Shown here: positions 1-6,234 of the stretch, piece after piece
Numbering within the stretch: position 1 is the first letter of the stretch
Layout of the letters: the number at the start of each line of letters is the position of its first letter
Origin: Minisyncoccota bacterium
Lineage (GTDB): Bacteria; Patescibacteriota; Minisyncoccia; Phycocordibacterales; JACZSL01
Assembly: GCA_028280145.1 (NCBI GenBank)
Contig: JANQMM010000009.1
Location: 1 to 15,234 of the forward strand
Length of the DNA stretch: 15,234 bases
Direction: 5' to 3'
Translations under genes and position numbers: made by a program
The notes under the pieces: generated by a model
The model's database searches: none
What the model saw: the letters and a program-made list of their open reading frames with translations, nothing else
Told to the model about the DNA's origin: nothing

Positions 1-20
1 CTTGAATAAGTGGTTTTTCT

Positions 21-213
21 TGTGCCCATTAGTTTGTTCAAGGAGAATTGAACGGGCGCAGGTGCGCGTGCCCAAGCACGAGAGAGCACCGAGCCGAGCC
101 TACGAGCACTTAGTATTTTGCGAAGCATTGAAGCAAAATACTTAGTGACTTGGAGGTCGATTCCCCGTAGGGTCATGCGAAGAAAGAACTGCCTTTTCTG
201 GCAGTTTTTTCTT
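21..213 (+). ncRNA. Possible structured non-coding RNA, 3' portion
   Basis: No convincing reading frame covers this stretch, but it folds densely. Helix 21-27/54-60 encloses a perfect hairpin 36-41/48-53 with loop GGAGAA. Helix 61-65/86-90 encloses 67-71/76-80 with loop CCAA. Helix 99-104/166-171 (CCTACG/CGTAGG) encloses a 15-bp hairpin (107-121/133-147). A stretch at 151-167 resembles a tRNA T-arm (loop GTCGATT, consensus TTCRANY). An intrinsic terminator follows at once. This looks like the 3' end of a plus-strand RNA whose 5' end may lie outside the window. I could not match it to RNase P RNA (no conserved 3' CCGGCTTA-type segment), SRP RNA or 5S rRNA. A divergent tmRNA end is conceivable, but there is no encoded CCA and no tag sequence is visible. 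Confidence 0.35.
107..147. repeat. Long hairpin of CTTAGTA-type units
   Basis: The arms CACTTAGTATTTTGC (107-121) and GCAAAATACTTAGTG (133-147) are inverted repeats with one T/T mismatch and an 11-nt loop. The ATTTTG/CAAAAT core and CTTAGTA flank recur in the palindrome at 5557-5644. This suggests either a dispersed intergenic element or a stem of the surrounding RNA. Confidence 0.6.
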
Positions 214-214
214 T
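181..214 (+). terminator. Intrinsic terminator after the left-edge RNA
   Basis: The stem AACTGCC (187-193) pairs with GGCAGTT (200-206) around a 6-nt loop and is followed by TTTTCTTT. The preceding A-rich bases 181-186 can extend the stem into the T tract. It closes plus-strand transcription before the promoter at 278. Confidence 0.75.
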
Positions 215-277
215 AGATCAGGTTTTAAAGATACTTTTTAAGATATTGGGCGCCTTCAAGATTCTCTGACGATAAAT

Positions 278-306
278 TTGACAATATTTATATATTATGA
301 CATAAT
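278..306 (+). promoter_or_regulatory. Sigma-70-type promoter of the 371-622 gene
   Basis: A consensus -35 TTGACA (278-283) and a -10 CATAAT (301-306) are separated by exactly 17 nt of AT-rich DNA. The predicted start is near 313, giving a leader of about 58 nt. This argues against the TTG at 278, which is the -35 box itself, being the start codon of the downstream gene. Confidence 0.75.
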
Positions 307-326
307 CGACCCGGTAGTAAACTTCG

Positions 327-347
327 GCAACGGAAGCATTCCGTTGC
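327..347 (+). promoter_or_regulatory. Hairpin in the leader of the 371-622 gene
   Basis: A perfect 9-bp inverted repeat, GCAACGGAA (327-335) and TTCCGTTGC (339-347), has a 3-nt loop. It lies between the predicted transcription start and the Shine-Dalgarno (about 361-365). It has no T tract, so it is not a terminator. It may protect the mRNA 5' end or serve as a binding site. Confidence 0.55.
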
Positions 348-370
348 ACCGTGATAACGAGGGAGCAAAA

Positions 371-622
371 ATGGCCTACATTTCTGACGAAGGTGGCATG
401 AGCATCGAGGATCAAATCCCCAAAGAGGCCCCTGAGGGAAAATTCCGCGTCATTGTCATCGACAACTACGAAGGTTCGTACGAAACGGACGACCTCGATA
501 CGCTGGAGTTGGCAAGAAAGCGCGCCGACGAAGCCGTGGGACCTCTCGTAAGCGTAGCGGTCTATGACGATAAGGGAACTTCGGTCTACAGGCCGCAATG
601 GGAAGAATCTGACTCTGAATGA
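371..622 (+). CDS. Small acidic protein of unknown function (83 aa)
   Basis: I do not recognise this protein. The ATG at 371 is chosen because GAGGGAG stands 5 nt upstream and because a consensus promoter occupies the longer in-frame alternative (TTG at 278). The product is short and acidic. A central beta-strand-like stretch FRVIVIDNYEGSYETDDLDT is followed by a charged helix LELARKRADEAV, then a VSVAVYDDKGTSVY strand-turn-strand and an acidic tail. That order (strand, acidic turn, helix, strand) suggests one small alpha/beta domain, probably cytoplasmic; there is no signal peptide or membrane segment. It is a single-gene transcription unit with its own promoter, leader hairpin and terminator, and it is the only plus-strand gene in the window. 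The clear Shine-Dalgarno contrasts with many neighbours. The role is unknown. Confidence 0.75.
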   Translation: MAYISDEGGMSIEDQIPKEAPEGKFRVIVIDNYEGSYETDDLDTLELARKRADEAVGPLVSVAVYDDKGTSVYRPQWEESDSE

Positions 623-643
623 TCATCCTTCCTGATCACAAAC

Positions 644-679
644 GAGAACCCCGGGTGAGAAATTACCCAGGGTTCTTTT
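644..679 (+). terminator. Intrinsic terminator of the 371-622 gene
   Basis: The stem GAACCC-c-GGGT (646-656) pairs with ACCC-a-GGGTTC (665-675). It has a single C/A mismatch and an 8-nt loop and is followed by TTTTC. It lies 22 nt after the stop codon. Confidence 0.8.
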
Positions 680-812
680 CGAATTTCTGGCTACATTTTT
701 AACTCTTTTCCCAAGTACACATTAGATTGATCACAACACCAACTTCCCCCATTCCATCCTCGCAGGAAAACTACAGAACATTCCAAATTTATACAGGTAA
801 AAAGCGTCTGTC
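680..812. other. Intergenic spacer between convergent units
   Basis: AT-rich spacer between the terminators of the plus-strand small gene and the minus-strand dcw operon. I see no gene, promoter or repeat in it. Confidence 0.5.
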
Positions 813-855
813 AAAAAGAAATCCCCGTGCCGAGTGAAACGTGGATTTCCTTTTT
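813..855 (-). terminator. Terminator at the end of the murF operon (may work both ways)
   Basis: AAAAAGAAATCC (813-824) pairs with GGATTTCCTTTTT (843-855), with one bulged base, and CGT/ACG extends the stem inward. Read on the minus strand it ends in five T's just downstream of the 876-1235 gene. The opposite side also has five T's, so it could block readthrough from either direction. Confidence 0.7.
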
Positions 856-875
856 GCACGAGGTTTGAGGTGGTT

Positions 876-1235
876 TCAGAGTGCTTGAACAGCATCCTTG
901 AATCTCTCAGCGGCCGCTAGAGCACTTACATAATCTAAGTTATCCCTCCTTCGATCATCAGGATGAAAGTTTTCATCCATAGATGCCCACACATGACCAT
1001 CTTCGCTGTGGAAATATAGCTTTGAATGTGGATCCCACCTTGATCCGGCTCGATATTCAGGGATTGGATCACCTGCACGAAGCTTGCTACAGATGTCCTC
1101 AGGATCAACATACCTGGTCACCCCACCGCAAATCTCCCTGTAGAGATTGAGAATCTTTTCAATGTCCTTTGACGTAACCCTGTCAACGCGTATCATGACA
1201 AATCTCCCGGTATCTTCCGGTGTCCAATATGCCAT
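876..1235 (-). CDS. Unrecognised protein at the end of the dcw operon (119 aa)
   Basis: I do not recognise this protein. The ATG at 1235 is preceded by AGGG six bases upstream; a TTG at 1253 in the same frame would add six residues and also has a GA-rich stretch before it. The protein is soluble, with no signal or membrane segment. It starts with MAYWTPEDTGRFVMIRV and continues with a helix DIEKILNLYREICGG. Then comes a proline- and charge-rich stretch with several aromatic residues (IPEYRAGSRWDPHSKLYF, then HVWASMDENF), and it ends in an alanine-rich amphipathic helix. It begins 27 nt after the murF stop and is followed by a terminator, so it is probably co-transcribed with murF. No catalytic motif is evident. 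Position alone does not show a wall-related role. Confidence 0.7.
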   Translation of the reverse strand: MAYWTPEDTGRFVMIRVDRVTSKDIEKILNLYREICGGVTRYVDPEDICSKLRAGDPIPEYRAGSRWDPHSKLYFHSEDGHVWASMDENFHPDDRRRDNLDYVSALAAAERFKDAVQAL

Positions 1236-1262
1236 ATACAACCCTATTTGCAAGCCTTCCCT

Positions 1263-2555
1263 CTACCTACTCTTCCATTCGGCGTCTTGACGAACAAGAA
1301 GCTCGGGAGCCCTAAGTGGATCGGCCATGATTTCTTCCACAGCTTTTTCCATACGAATGCTTTGTGAGGCTTTAAGAAGAATGACGTCGCCACTTTCGAT
1401 CATGTGTTCAAGCTCCTTCCCTGCCCGCTCTACATCATCGTATTGAAATATATTACTGCCATGCATACGATTTTGTAGTGCTCCTTGGGCAATATCGCGC
1501 GCCCGGAATCCAACGGTAAGCAATACATCCGCAACTTCCGCCACACGCTTTCCTGTTCGTTTGTGCTCGTCAATCGAGTACTTGCCAAGTTCTAACATGT
1601 CACCAAGCACAACGATCTTTCTTCCCGCAGGATTTGTTTGTTCTAGAACGTTAAGCGCTTCATCAACGGCAACCGGTGAAGAATTATAAGTATCATCAAT
1701 TATTGTTGTGTCCTTTACCCCCGAAAGTATACACATGCGTCCGGGTGCGGGGACGTGCTCTCTAAACGAGCTTGCTATCTTTTCACTGTCGATATTCAGC
1801 GCGGCCCCTACGGCTGCGGCAGCCAAACTTGGATAAATGTGTTGTTTGCCCAAGACTCTCGGAAGTTCAAGGGGTATGTCTTCTCCGTTAATACGCAAGT
1901 GGAATCGTGTGCCAGTCGGTTTTTTGTTCTTTGACATGATACCAACATGACTTGCGCCGACAGTATGATGCGTTCCCAAACCGAACGTAACGATGTTTTT
2001 GTGCGGAAACCGTTTTCTCACACCATCGAGCTTCTCATCATCAACATTTAAAACAAGTGCTCCCTCTGCTTTAAGAGCCTCAAGGATGCTTAACTTTTCT
2101 TCCACGACTGCTTCGGGTGAATCAAAGAACTCAACGTGTACCGGCACATCAGGCAACCGTGTAAGCACGACGACATCGGCTTTTATCCACGCGGCGACCC
2201 TGCGAATATCACCCGGATGGTCTGCTCCGACCTCAAGCACCAACCATTCCGGATAGGTATTTTTGAGCAATACAAGAAGCGCCCCTTCAATGATGTTTTT
2301 CAGCCATAAGAATGGGTTTGACCATGCGTTTTGAAGACCAAGAATGGTAAGCGGCACACCTATTTCGCTATTGAAACTTTTGGTACTTTTGCGAACAAAA
2401 AACGTTTTTTTAAGGACGGCATAAATCGAATCTTTTGTTGTCGTCTTACCGACACTGCCAACGATGACGATGATCTTTGGCTTGTATTTTTTCAGCACAA
2501 GTTTTGCCTCATACTGAATAATAGCGACAACGACTTTTTTGAGCAGTTCTTTCAT
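1263..2555 (-). CDS. murF: MurF-family Mur ligase lacking the N-terminal substrate domain
   Basis: MurF adds D-Ala-D-Ala to UDP-MurNAc-tripeptide in the cytoplasm using ATP. The central ATPase domain carries the P-loop GSVGKTTTKD (33-42), EVGADHPGDI (108-117; usually E-M-G-A-N/D-H) and a lysine at 154 in EEKLSILEAL that could be the carbamylated residue. The C-terminal half carries PGRM (271-274), DDTYNSSP (287-294, MurF signature), LGDMLELG (317-324) and KASQSIRMEK (395-404). The P-loop begins at residue 33, whereas in E. coli MurF about 100 residues precede it. The UDP-binding first domain is therefore missing and is replaced by a short hydrophobic/basic leader. Family membership is solid; the exact substrate is inferred from the dcw context. 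The start ATG has no visible Shine-Dalgarno and lies 71 nt after ftsI. Confidence 0.85.
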   Translation of the reverse strand: MKELLKKVVVAIIQYEAKLVLKKYKPKIIVIVGSVGKTTTKDSIYAVLKKTFFVRKSTKSFNSEIGVPLTILGLQNAWSNPFLWLKNIIEGALLVLLKNTYPEWLVLEVGADHPGDIRRVAAWIKADVVVLTRLPDVPVHVEFFDSPEAVVEEKLSILEALKAEGALVLNVDDEKLDGVRKRFPHKNIVTFGLGTHHTVGASHVGIMSKNKKPTGTRFHLRINGEDIPLELPRVLGKQHIYPSLAAAAVGAALNIDSEKIASSFREHVPAPGRMCILSGVKDTTIIDDTYNSSPVAVDEALNVLEQTNPAGRKIVVLGDMLELGKYSIDEHKRTGKRVAEVADVLLTVGFRARDIAQGALQNRMHGSNIFQYDDVERAGKELEHMIESGDVILLKASQSIRMEKAVEEIMADPLRAPELLVRQDAEWKSR

Positions 2556-2584
2556 ACTGTTTAGATAAAACTAGTAGTACACGT

Positions 2585-2614
2585 TACTTACAGATAGAGA
2601 AAAATACGTAAGTA
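2585..2614. repeat. Hairpin in the ftsI-murF gap
   Basis: TACTTAC (2585-2591) and GTAAGTA (2608-2614) form a perfect 7-bp inverted repeat with a 16-nt A-rich loop. It is flanked by ACTAGTAGTAC (about 2570-2580). Its composition resembles the CTTAGTA palindromes at 107-147 and 5557-5644. There is no T tract on the operon strand, so it is unlikely to terminate. Confidence 0.45.
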
Positions 2615-2626
2615 GAAGAGGCGGGT

Positions 2627-4339
2627 CTAGCGATCAGGCGGCACTTCATAGTAATTCGTCAAAAACTTGACCGTATCCATGAACGGATGCGTAAGTGTTT
2701 CCGACGCATAGCGCACCTCCTTTGGCTCTACAGTAAGAAGAAATACCAGAAACTCGGGCTTATAAGCGGGAAAATATCCGAAAAATGAATGTAGAAACCT
2801 GTCATCATAGTACCCTCGCTCATCAACCTTTGCAATTTGGGCAGTTCCGGTTTTCGCCGCGACACTATAGTTATCGAGCTTTACACTGCCACCAAGAAGT
2901 GCTTTGTCGACGACGTATACCAACATCTGCGTGATTTCTTCTGCCGTTTCCGGCGCAAGTACTTGTTTTCCGTCATTGAAGCTTATCTTCTTGGACAGGC
3001 CATTTTCGTACTTTATTTTTGTGGCAACATGTGGTGTAACAAGCACTCCACCGTTTGCAAGTGCCGCAAGTGCCCGCACTGTCGCAATCGGTGTCATCGC
3101 GACCCCTTGCCCGAACGAAGCAGTCGCGTATTCGACATCTCGTGGTGATTCCAGGTTATCAACAAGACCGGCACTTTCATTTGGAAGATCAATGCCTGTT
3201 TCTTCACCAATACCATAGGCGCGCATATAGTCGGCAAAGACATTGTTGCCCATTTCCGAAACAACAAAAGACACACCGGTGTTCAATGATTGATTGAGCA
3301 CCTCTTGCATATTTACATGACCGCGTCCTTTCCCGTCAAAGTTGCCAATAGTAAACCCGTCAAGTTCGATGAAGCCCGCATCATAGTACATTGTCTCAGG
3401 TGTGATCGCTCCGCTATCAAGTCCTGCGGCCATTGTAAGCGGCTTTACGATAGAACCCATCTCATAAACATTTTCGACAAGCGGATTTCCAAAAATAGAC
3501 ACATCCTCTTCTTCAGAGAAGGTATTGAGGTTAAAGGTAGGATTTACGGCAAGTGCGTATATGCTACCGTCATTTGGATTCATGATGATTCCGGCAGTCA
3601 GTTTCGAACTCCATTCTTCCTGTACTTCGGCAAGCTTACGCTCCAAGAAAAGTTGGACAGATGGTTCCAAACTGGTGATAACATCCCCTTCTCTACTTGA
3701 GGACTGGCGAAACAGTGTTTTGTTTAGATTTGCAAATACTTCAGCAAAAAAATTCACATTAACACCCCCTTCGTCACGCATAAGAATGTCGTCATAGTAA
3801 CGCTCAACGCCGTAGACACCACGCAGGTCCTCATCGTCATAGGCAACAAAACCGAGTGCTTGTGCGCCAAGGCTGTTTCCGGGATAAAATCGCCACCGAT
3901 CCTTATAGACGCCCACACCCCCAAGACCCTGCTCCTGAATGGCAAGAGCGGTTTCAGGATCAAGACGATGAGCGATCTCTTCGTATGGATCATCTGTTTT
4001 TTCCGCACGGTACACGAAATCCTCCTCTTCGATGTCAATGAGCGAAGATAATCTGTTGTACACATCTGCCGGCTCTTCAATGATGCTCGGATTAAGCGCA
4101 AGCGTGTAGCCGGTTTTCAGTGTCGCGCCAGAAACAAGCCGACCCTTCCTGTCCCGCATGAAAATGTTGCCGCGATCATATAGATCCCCGGTTGTTCTTA
4201 CGTACTGTCTGTCTGCACGATCACTATACGTGCTTCCGTGTATGATCTGCACGTCATATAAACGAAAAACGAGCACCAATGCACATAACACCAGAGCTCC
4301 AAAAATGATTCGAATTCGCAGGATTGCTTTAGATTTCAT
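2627..4339 (-). CDS. ftsI: Division-specific penicillin-binding protein (PBP3/FtsI, class B transpeptidase)
   Basis: FtsI cross-links septal peptidoglycan outside the membrane. The 570-residue product has one N-terminal membrane anchor (about residues 7-27). It has a full class B pedestal beginning at DRGNIFMRDRKG (55-66) and running through LGFVAYDDEDLRGVYGVER. The transpeptidase domain carries the three penicillin-binding motifs: S296-I-V-K299 (SxxK, nucleophile Ser296), S351-L-N353 (SxN) and K496-T-G498 (KTG, in AAKTGTAQ). There are no C-terminal PASTA repeats. Its start overlaps the end of the ftsL-like gene by 11 nt, so the two are probably translationally coupled. The place after mraZ-rsmH-ftsL identifies it as the division PBP and separates it from the PBP2 gene at 8440-10179. 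No Shine-Dalgarno is visible at this start. Confidence 0.95.
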   Translation of the reverse strand: MKSKAILRIRIIFGALVLCALVLVFRLYDVQIIHGSTYSDRADRQYVRTTGDLYDRGNIFMRDRKGRLVSGATLKTGYTLALNPSIIEEPADVYNRLSSLIDIEEEDFVYRAEKTDDPYEEIAHRLDPETALAIQEQGLGGVGVYKDRWRFYPGNSLGAQALGFVAYDDEDLRGVYGVERYYDDILMRDEGGVNVNFFAEVFANLNKTLFRQSSSREGDVITSLEPSVQLFLERKLAEVQEEWSSKLTAGIIMNPNDGSIYALAVNPTFNLNTFSEEEDVSIFGNPLVENVYEMGSIVKPLTMAAGLDSGAITPETMYYDAGFIELDGFTIGNFDGKGRGHVNMQEVLNQSLNTGVSFVVSEMGNNVFADYMRAYGIGEETGIDLPNESAGLVDNLESPRDVEYATASFGQGVAMTPIATVRALAALANGGVLVTPHVATKIKYENGLSKKISFNDGKQVLAPETAEEITQMLVYVVDKALLGGSVKLDNYSVAAKTGTAQIAKVDERGYYDDRFLHSFFGYFPAYKPEFLVFLLTVEPKEVRYASETLTHPFMDTVKFLTNYYEVPPDR

Positions 4340-4655
4340 TGTTCAAGGTAAGCTGTTGACCAAGAACTGATTTACGCGCAACGAATTCTTTTTCTTCTAT
4401 GTCATGAAACCCTCTCTCGTAAGCATAATTGAGAGTGATCTTGTTCTTCTCCTCAAGATACACAAACTCCAGACGACTGATCTCTGAATTCACCAGAACA
4501 ATGTTCTCTTCAACCTCTTCTCGCAGAAGCACGTTCGTGACGGATTTGCTTACAAAATAACCGTATAGCCCAAAAAGACACAACACAGCGACAACAAGCG
4601 ACCAAAAGATCCGCTTCTGCAATGCTATGGTGGTGATGTGACTGCTATGTCTCAT
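4329..4655 (-). CDS. ftsL: FtsL-like small bitopic membrane protein
   Basis: FtsL is a small division protein that spans the membrane once, with a periplasmic/extracytoplasmic coiled coil that holds the FtsI-FtsW complex. Here a short basic N-terminus is followed by one hydrophobic helix (IFWSLVVAVLCLFGLYGYFV). Then comes a charged, heptad-like stretch rich in E, L, V and N. The ATG at 4655 starts 7 nt after the rsmH stop and gives 108 residues, the usual FtsL size; a GTG at 4694 would overlap rsmH by 32 nt. FtsL proteins share almost no sequence, so the call rests on length, topology and the position between rsmH and ftsI. The C-terminal third (NKITLNYAYERGFHDIEEKEFV) fits the family, in which a coiled coil is followed by an Ala/Gly-containing turn. 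Confidence 0.75.
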   Translation of the reverse strand: MRHSSHITTIALQKRIFWSLVVAVLCLFGLYGYFVSKSVTNVLLREEVEENIVLVNSEISRLEFVYLEEKNKITLNYAYERGFHDIEEKEFVARKSVLGQQLTLNNEI

Positions 4656-4662
4656 GGTATAG

Positions 4663-5553
4663 TTATGCCTTTTCAAATATGCGTAGTTTTGCACTTCGCG
4701 CGCGTGGGTTTTCTCTTATCTCAGAATCAGCCGGCTGTATCGGTTTTTTGGTGATGATGACCCCTTCGCCGTCTTTTGCGGCCTCTTTGAATATATTCTT
4801 AACAATGCGATCCTCGATTGAATGAAAGGTGATAACAACAACTCTGCCTTTCTCATTCGTTCGGGCAATTGCTTTTCGCACACCTTCCTTAACATTCTCC
4901 ATTTCATTGTTTACGGTGATGCGTAGCGCCTGAAACGTTTTCGTTGCGAAGTGTTTACGTTTATGCTGATACCAATGGGGTGTTGCGGACTTTATTATTG
5001 AAACAAGTTCCCCTGTGGTCTCAATTGTTTTTTTCTTTCGGGCTTCTACAATTTTGCTGGCAATGTGTCGAGCAAATCGCTCTTCGCCGTAACCAAAAAT
5101 AATGTCAGCGATGCTCTCTTCTTCCCAGTCGTTTACAATTTCGCGTGCCGTTAGATCACCACTTCCAGGTGACGGTACAAACGTCATAAGAAGCGGCTCG
5201 TCAAAACGAAAGCTGAAACCCCGCATCGAACTATCCAGCTGTTGTGAACTCAGTCCCAGATCAAAAAGATATTTATCTGCCTTTTCGATATGTTCTTCAC
5301 TCAAGAACTCATCGAGCCTGGCATAGTTCCCTTCTTTGAGTATCACGCGACAAGTTGCCGCAGATAGTCGTTCCCGAGAGACTGACAACGCGTTAGCGTC
5401 CAGGTCAATTCCAATGAGAATACCTTGATCGCCTAGCTGTTTCGATATAAGGGCGCTGTGACCACCACCGTTTATGGTGCAATCAACAACAATATCGCTT
5501 TCAGACAACGAAAGCCCTTGTAACACTTCTTTTGAAAGAACGCTTATGTGCAT
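4663..5553 (-). CDS. rsmH: 16S rRNA (cytosine-1402 N4) methyltransferase RsmH (MraW)
   Basis: RsmH methylates N4 of C1402 in the ribosomal P site using S-adenosylmethionine. The 296-residue protein begins with MHISVLSKEVLQGL, the family opening. It has the SAM-binding DCTINGGGHS (24-33), the acidic strand end IGIDLDANAL (48-56), LFDLGLSSQQLD (96-107), RGFSFRFD (111-118), FGYGEERFARHIA (153-165), TKTFQALRI (204-212), TFHSIEDR (242-249) and the C-terminal NPRARSAKLR (282-291). Length is close to the usual ~310. It is the second gene of the dcw operon, the conserved place after mraZ. The start has no Shine-Dalgarno, and the bases just upstream belong to a large palindrome. Confidence 0.96.
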   Translation of the reverse strand: MHISVLSKEVLQGLSLSESDIVVDCTINGGGHSALISKQLGDQGILIGIDLDANALSVSRERLSAATCRVILKEGNYARLDEFLSEEHIEKADKYLFDLGLSSQQLDSSMRGFSFRFDEPLLMTFVPSPGSGDLTAREIVNDWEEESIADIIFGYGEERFARHIASKIVEARKKKTIETTGELVSIIKSATPHWYQHKRKHFATKTFQALRITVNNEMENVKEGVRKAIARTNEKGRVVVITFHSIEDRIVKNIFKEAAKDGEGVIITKKPIQPADSEIRENPRARSAKLRIFEKA

Positions 5554-5556
5554 ATA

Positions 5557-5644
5557 GTTCTTAGTAGCTTAGTGCTTAGTAACCTGAGAGAATTTTGTCC
5601 GGTAGGCAAAATCCCCAAGTACTAGGTACCAAGAACTAAGTACC
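5557..5644. repeat. Imperfect palindrome in the mraZ-rsmH gap
   Basis: The left arm 5557-5577 (units GTTCTTAGTA, GCTTAGT, GCTT) pairs with the right arm 5617-5636, with three mismatches and one bulged base. The centre ATTTTG (5592-5597)/CAAAAT (5607-5612), plus CC/GG, closes on loop GGTA. It fills most of the 115-nt gap and ends 4 nt before the rsmH ATG. There is no T tract. Confidence 0.65.
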
Positions 5645-5668
5645 GTTAGCTTGTAGCGATGATTAGTG

Positions 5669-6103
5669 TTAGAGGACACCGAGATCTCCGAGCTTCTCTG
5701 CCATCTGGTCCGCTTGTCGTTCAATCCTTCGCTTGTATTCGTTCCAACTCTTTTCGTTCCAGATTTCGATACGATCGTTTACGCCGGCAACCACTACCCT
5801 GCTCTTGAGTCCTGCAAAGCTTTTGAGATAATCCGGTATAAGTATTCTGCCTACCGAATCAACTCCTACTTCCACAGCACCCGAGAGCAGGAAGCGGTTA
5901 AACCCTCGCTGATCGGACTGTGCAATTGAGAGACTTCCCAGTTTCTCAGATATAAGACGCCAGTCTTTCAGTGAGTACACAAAGAGGCAGTTATCGAGGC
6001 CACGTGTTACCACAACGGTCTTACCTACCTCCTTGCGGAACTTCACTGGAAGTGAAATACGCTTCTTGGCATCGAGTGTGTGGAGATACTCACCTAAAAA
6101 CAT
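5669..6103 (-). CDS. mraZ: MraZ transcriptional regulator
   Basis: MraZ is a DNA-binding protein that forms a ring-like oligomer. It binds TGGGA repeats in front of its own operon and usually represses the dcw genes. The 144 residues hold two SpoVT/AbrB-like half-domains, each with its signature: DAKKRISLP (11-19) and DSVGRILIP (82-90). Both match the family pattern DxKGRxxxP closely, except that the glycine of the first is lysine. Length is the family norm (about 145). The start is clear: AAGGAG lies six bases before the ATG. It is the first gene of mraZ-rsmH-ftsL-ftsI-murF, downstream of a promoter with TGGGA boxes, so self-regulation is likely. A folded 115-nt gap separates it from rsmH. 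Confidence 0.96.
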   Translation of the reverse strand: MFLGEYLHTLDAKKRISLPVKFRKEVGKTVVVTRGLDNCLFVYSLKDWRLISEKLGSLSIAQSDQRGFNRFLLSGAVEVGVDSVGRILIPDYLKSFAGLKSRVVVAGVNDRIEIWNEKSWNEYKRRIERQADQMAEKLGDLGVL

Positions 6104-6170
6104 ATTTCTCCTTCTGAGAGAGCAGAAACAAACGTTGAAAGCATTATTTGGCTTAGCTTTCTGTTATTGT

Positions 6171-6195
6171 TCTTACTCATTCCCACTATTTCCCA
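6171..6195 (-). promoter_or_regulatory. Tandem MraZ-binding boxes
   Basis: On the minus strand TGGGA occurs at 6191-6195 and 6181-6185, exactly 10 bp apart (one helical turn). A degenerate TAAGA follows at 6171-6175 in the same phase. A further TGGGA at 6222-6226 falls in the promoter spacer. MraZ is known to bind TGGGA repeats with 5-bp spacers. The boxes lie just downstream of the -10, as expected for repression. Confidence 0.8.
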
Positions 6196-6205
6196 CTACA
6201 CTGAT

Positions 6206-6234
6206 AATATATGACACTTGTTCCCACAAGTCTA
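6206..6234 (-). promoter_or_regulatory. Promoter of the mraZ (dcw) operon
   Basis: Minus-strand -35 TAGACT (6229-6234) and -10 TATATT (6206-6211) have a 17-nt spacer. The leader to the mraZ ATG is about 95 nt. The -35 is only 4/6 to consensus, but the position between the lysS terminator and the MraZ boxes supports it. A TTTTCCACA at 6241-6249 just upstream fits the relaxed DnaA box TTWTNCACA. Confidence 0.6.

Noticed and set aside
96..175. Ordinary tRNA gene
   Set aside because: T-arm- and acceptor-like pairing exist, but there is no D-arm, no anticodon arm of normal size, a G replaces the conserved T54, and two pairs are mismatched.
1..213. RNase P RNA, SRP RNA or standard tmRNA
   Set aside because: None of their conserved sequence blocks is visible. 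tmRNA would need a tag frame and an encoded CCA end, neither of which I see. A divergent form cannot be excluded.
278..370. Longer version of the small plus-strand gene starting at TTG 278
   Set aside because: TTG 278 is the -35 box of a 17-nt-spaced promoter, and the ATG at 371 has a strong Shine-Dalgarno.
218..598. 126-residue minus-strand open frame over the left small gene
   Set aside because: It lies antisense to the promoter and gene at 278-622, which have full expression signals, and its product looks like nothing known.
620..638. Two TGATCA palindromes around the stop of the small gene
   Set aside because: Six-base palindromes this close can arise by chance, and the real terminator is the stem at 646-675.
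4656..4694. GTG start giving a longer FtsL-like protein overlapping rsmH by 32 nt
   Set aside because: The ATG at 4655, just after the rsmH stop, gives the usual FtsL length. The extra residues are an out-of-frame copy of the conserved RsmH C-terminus.
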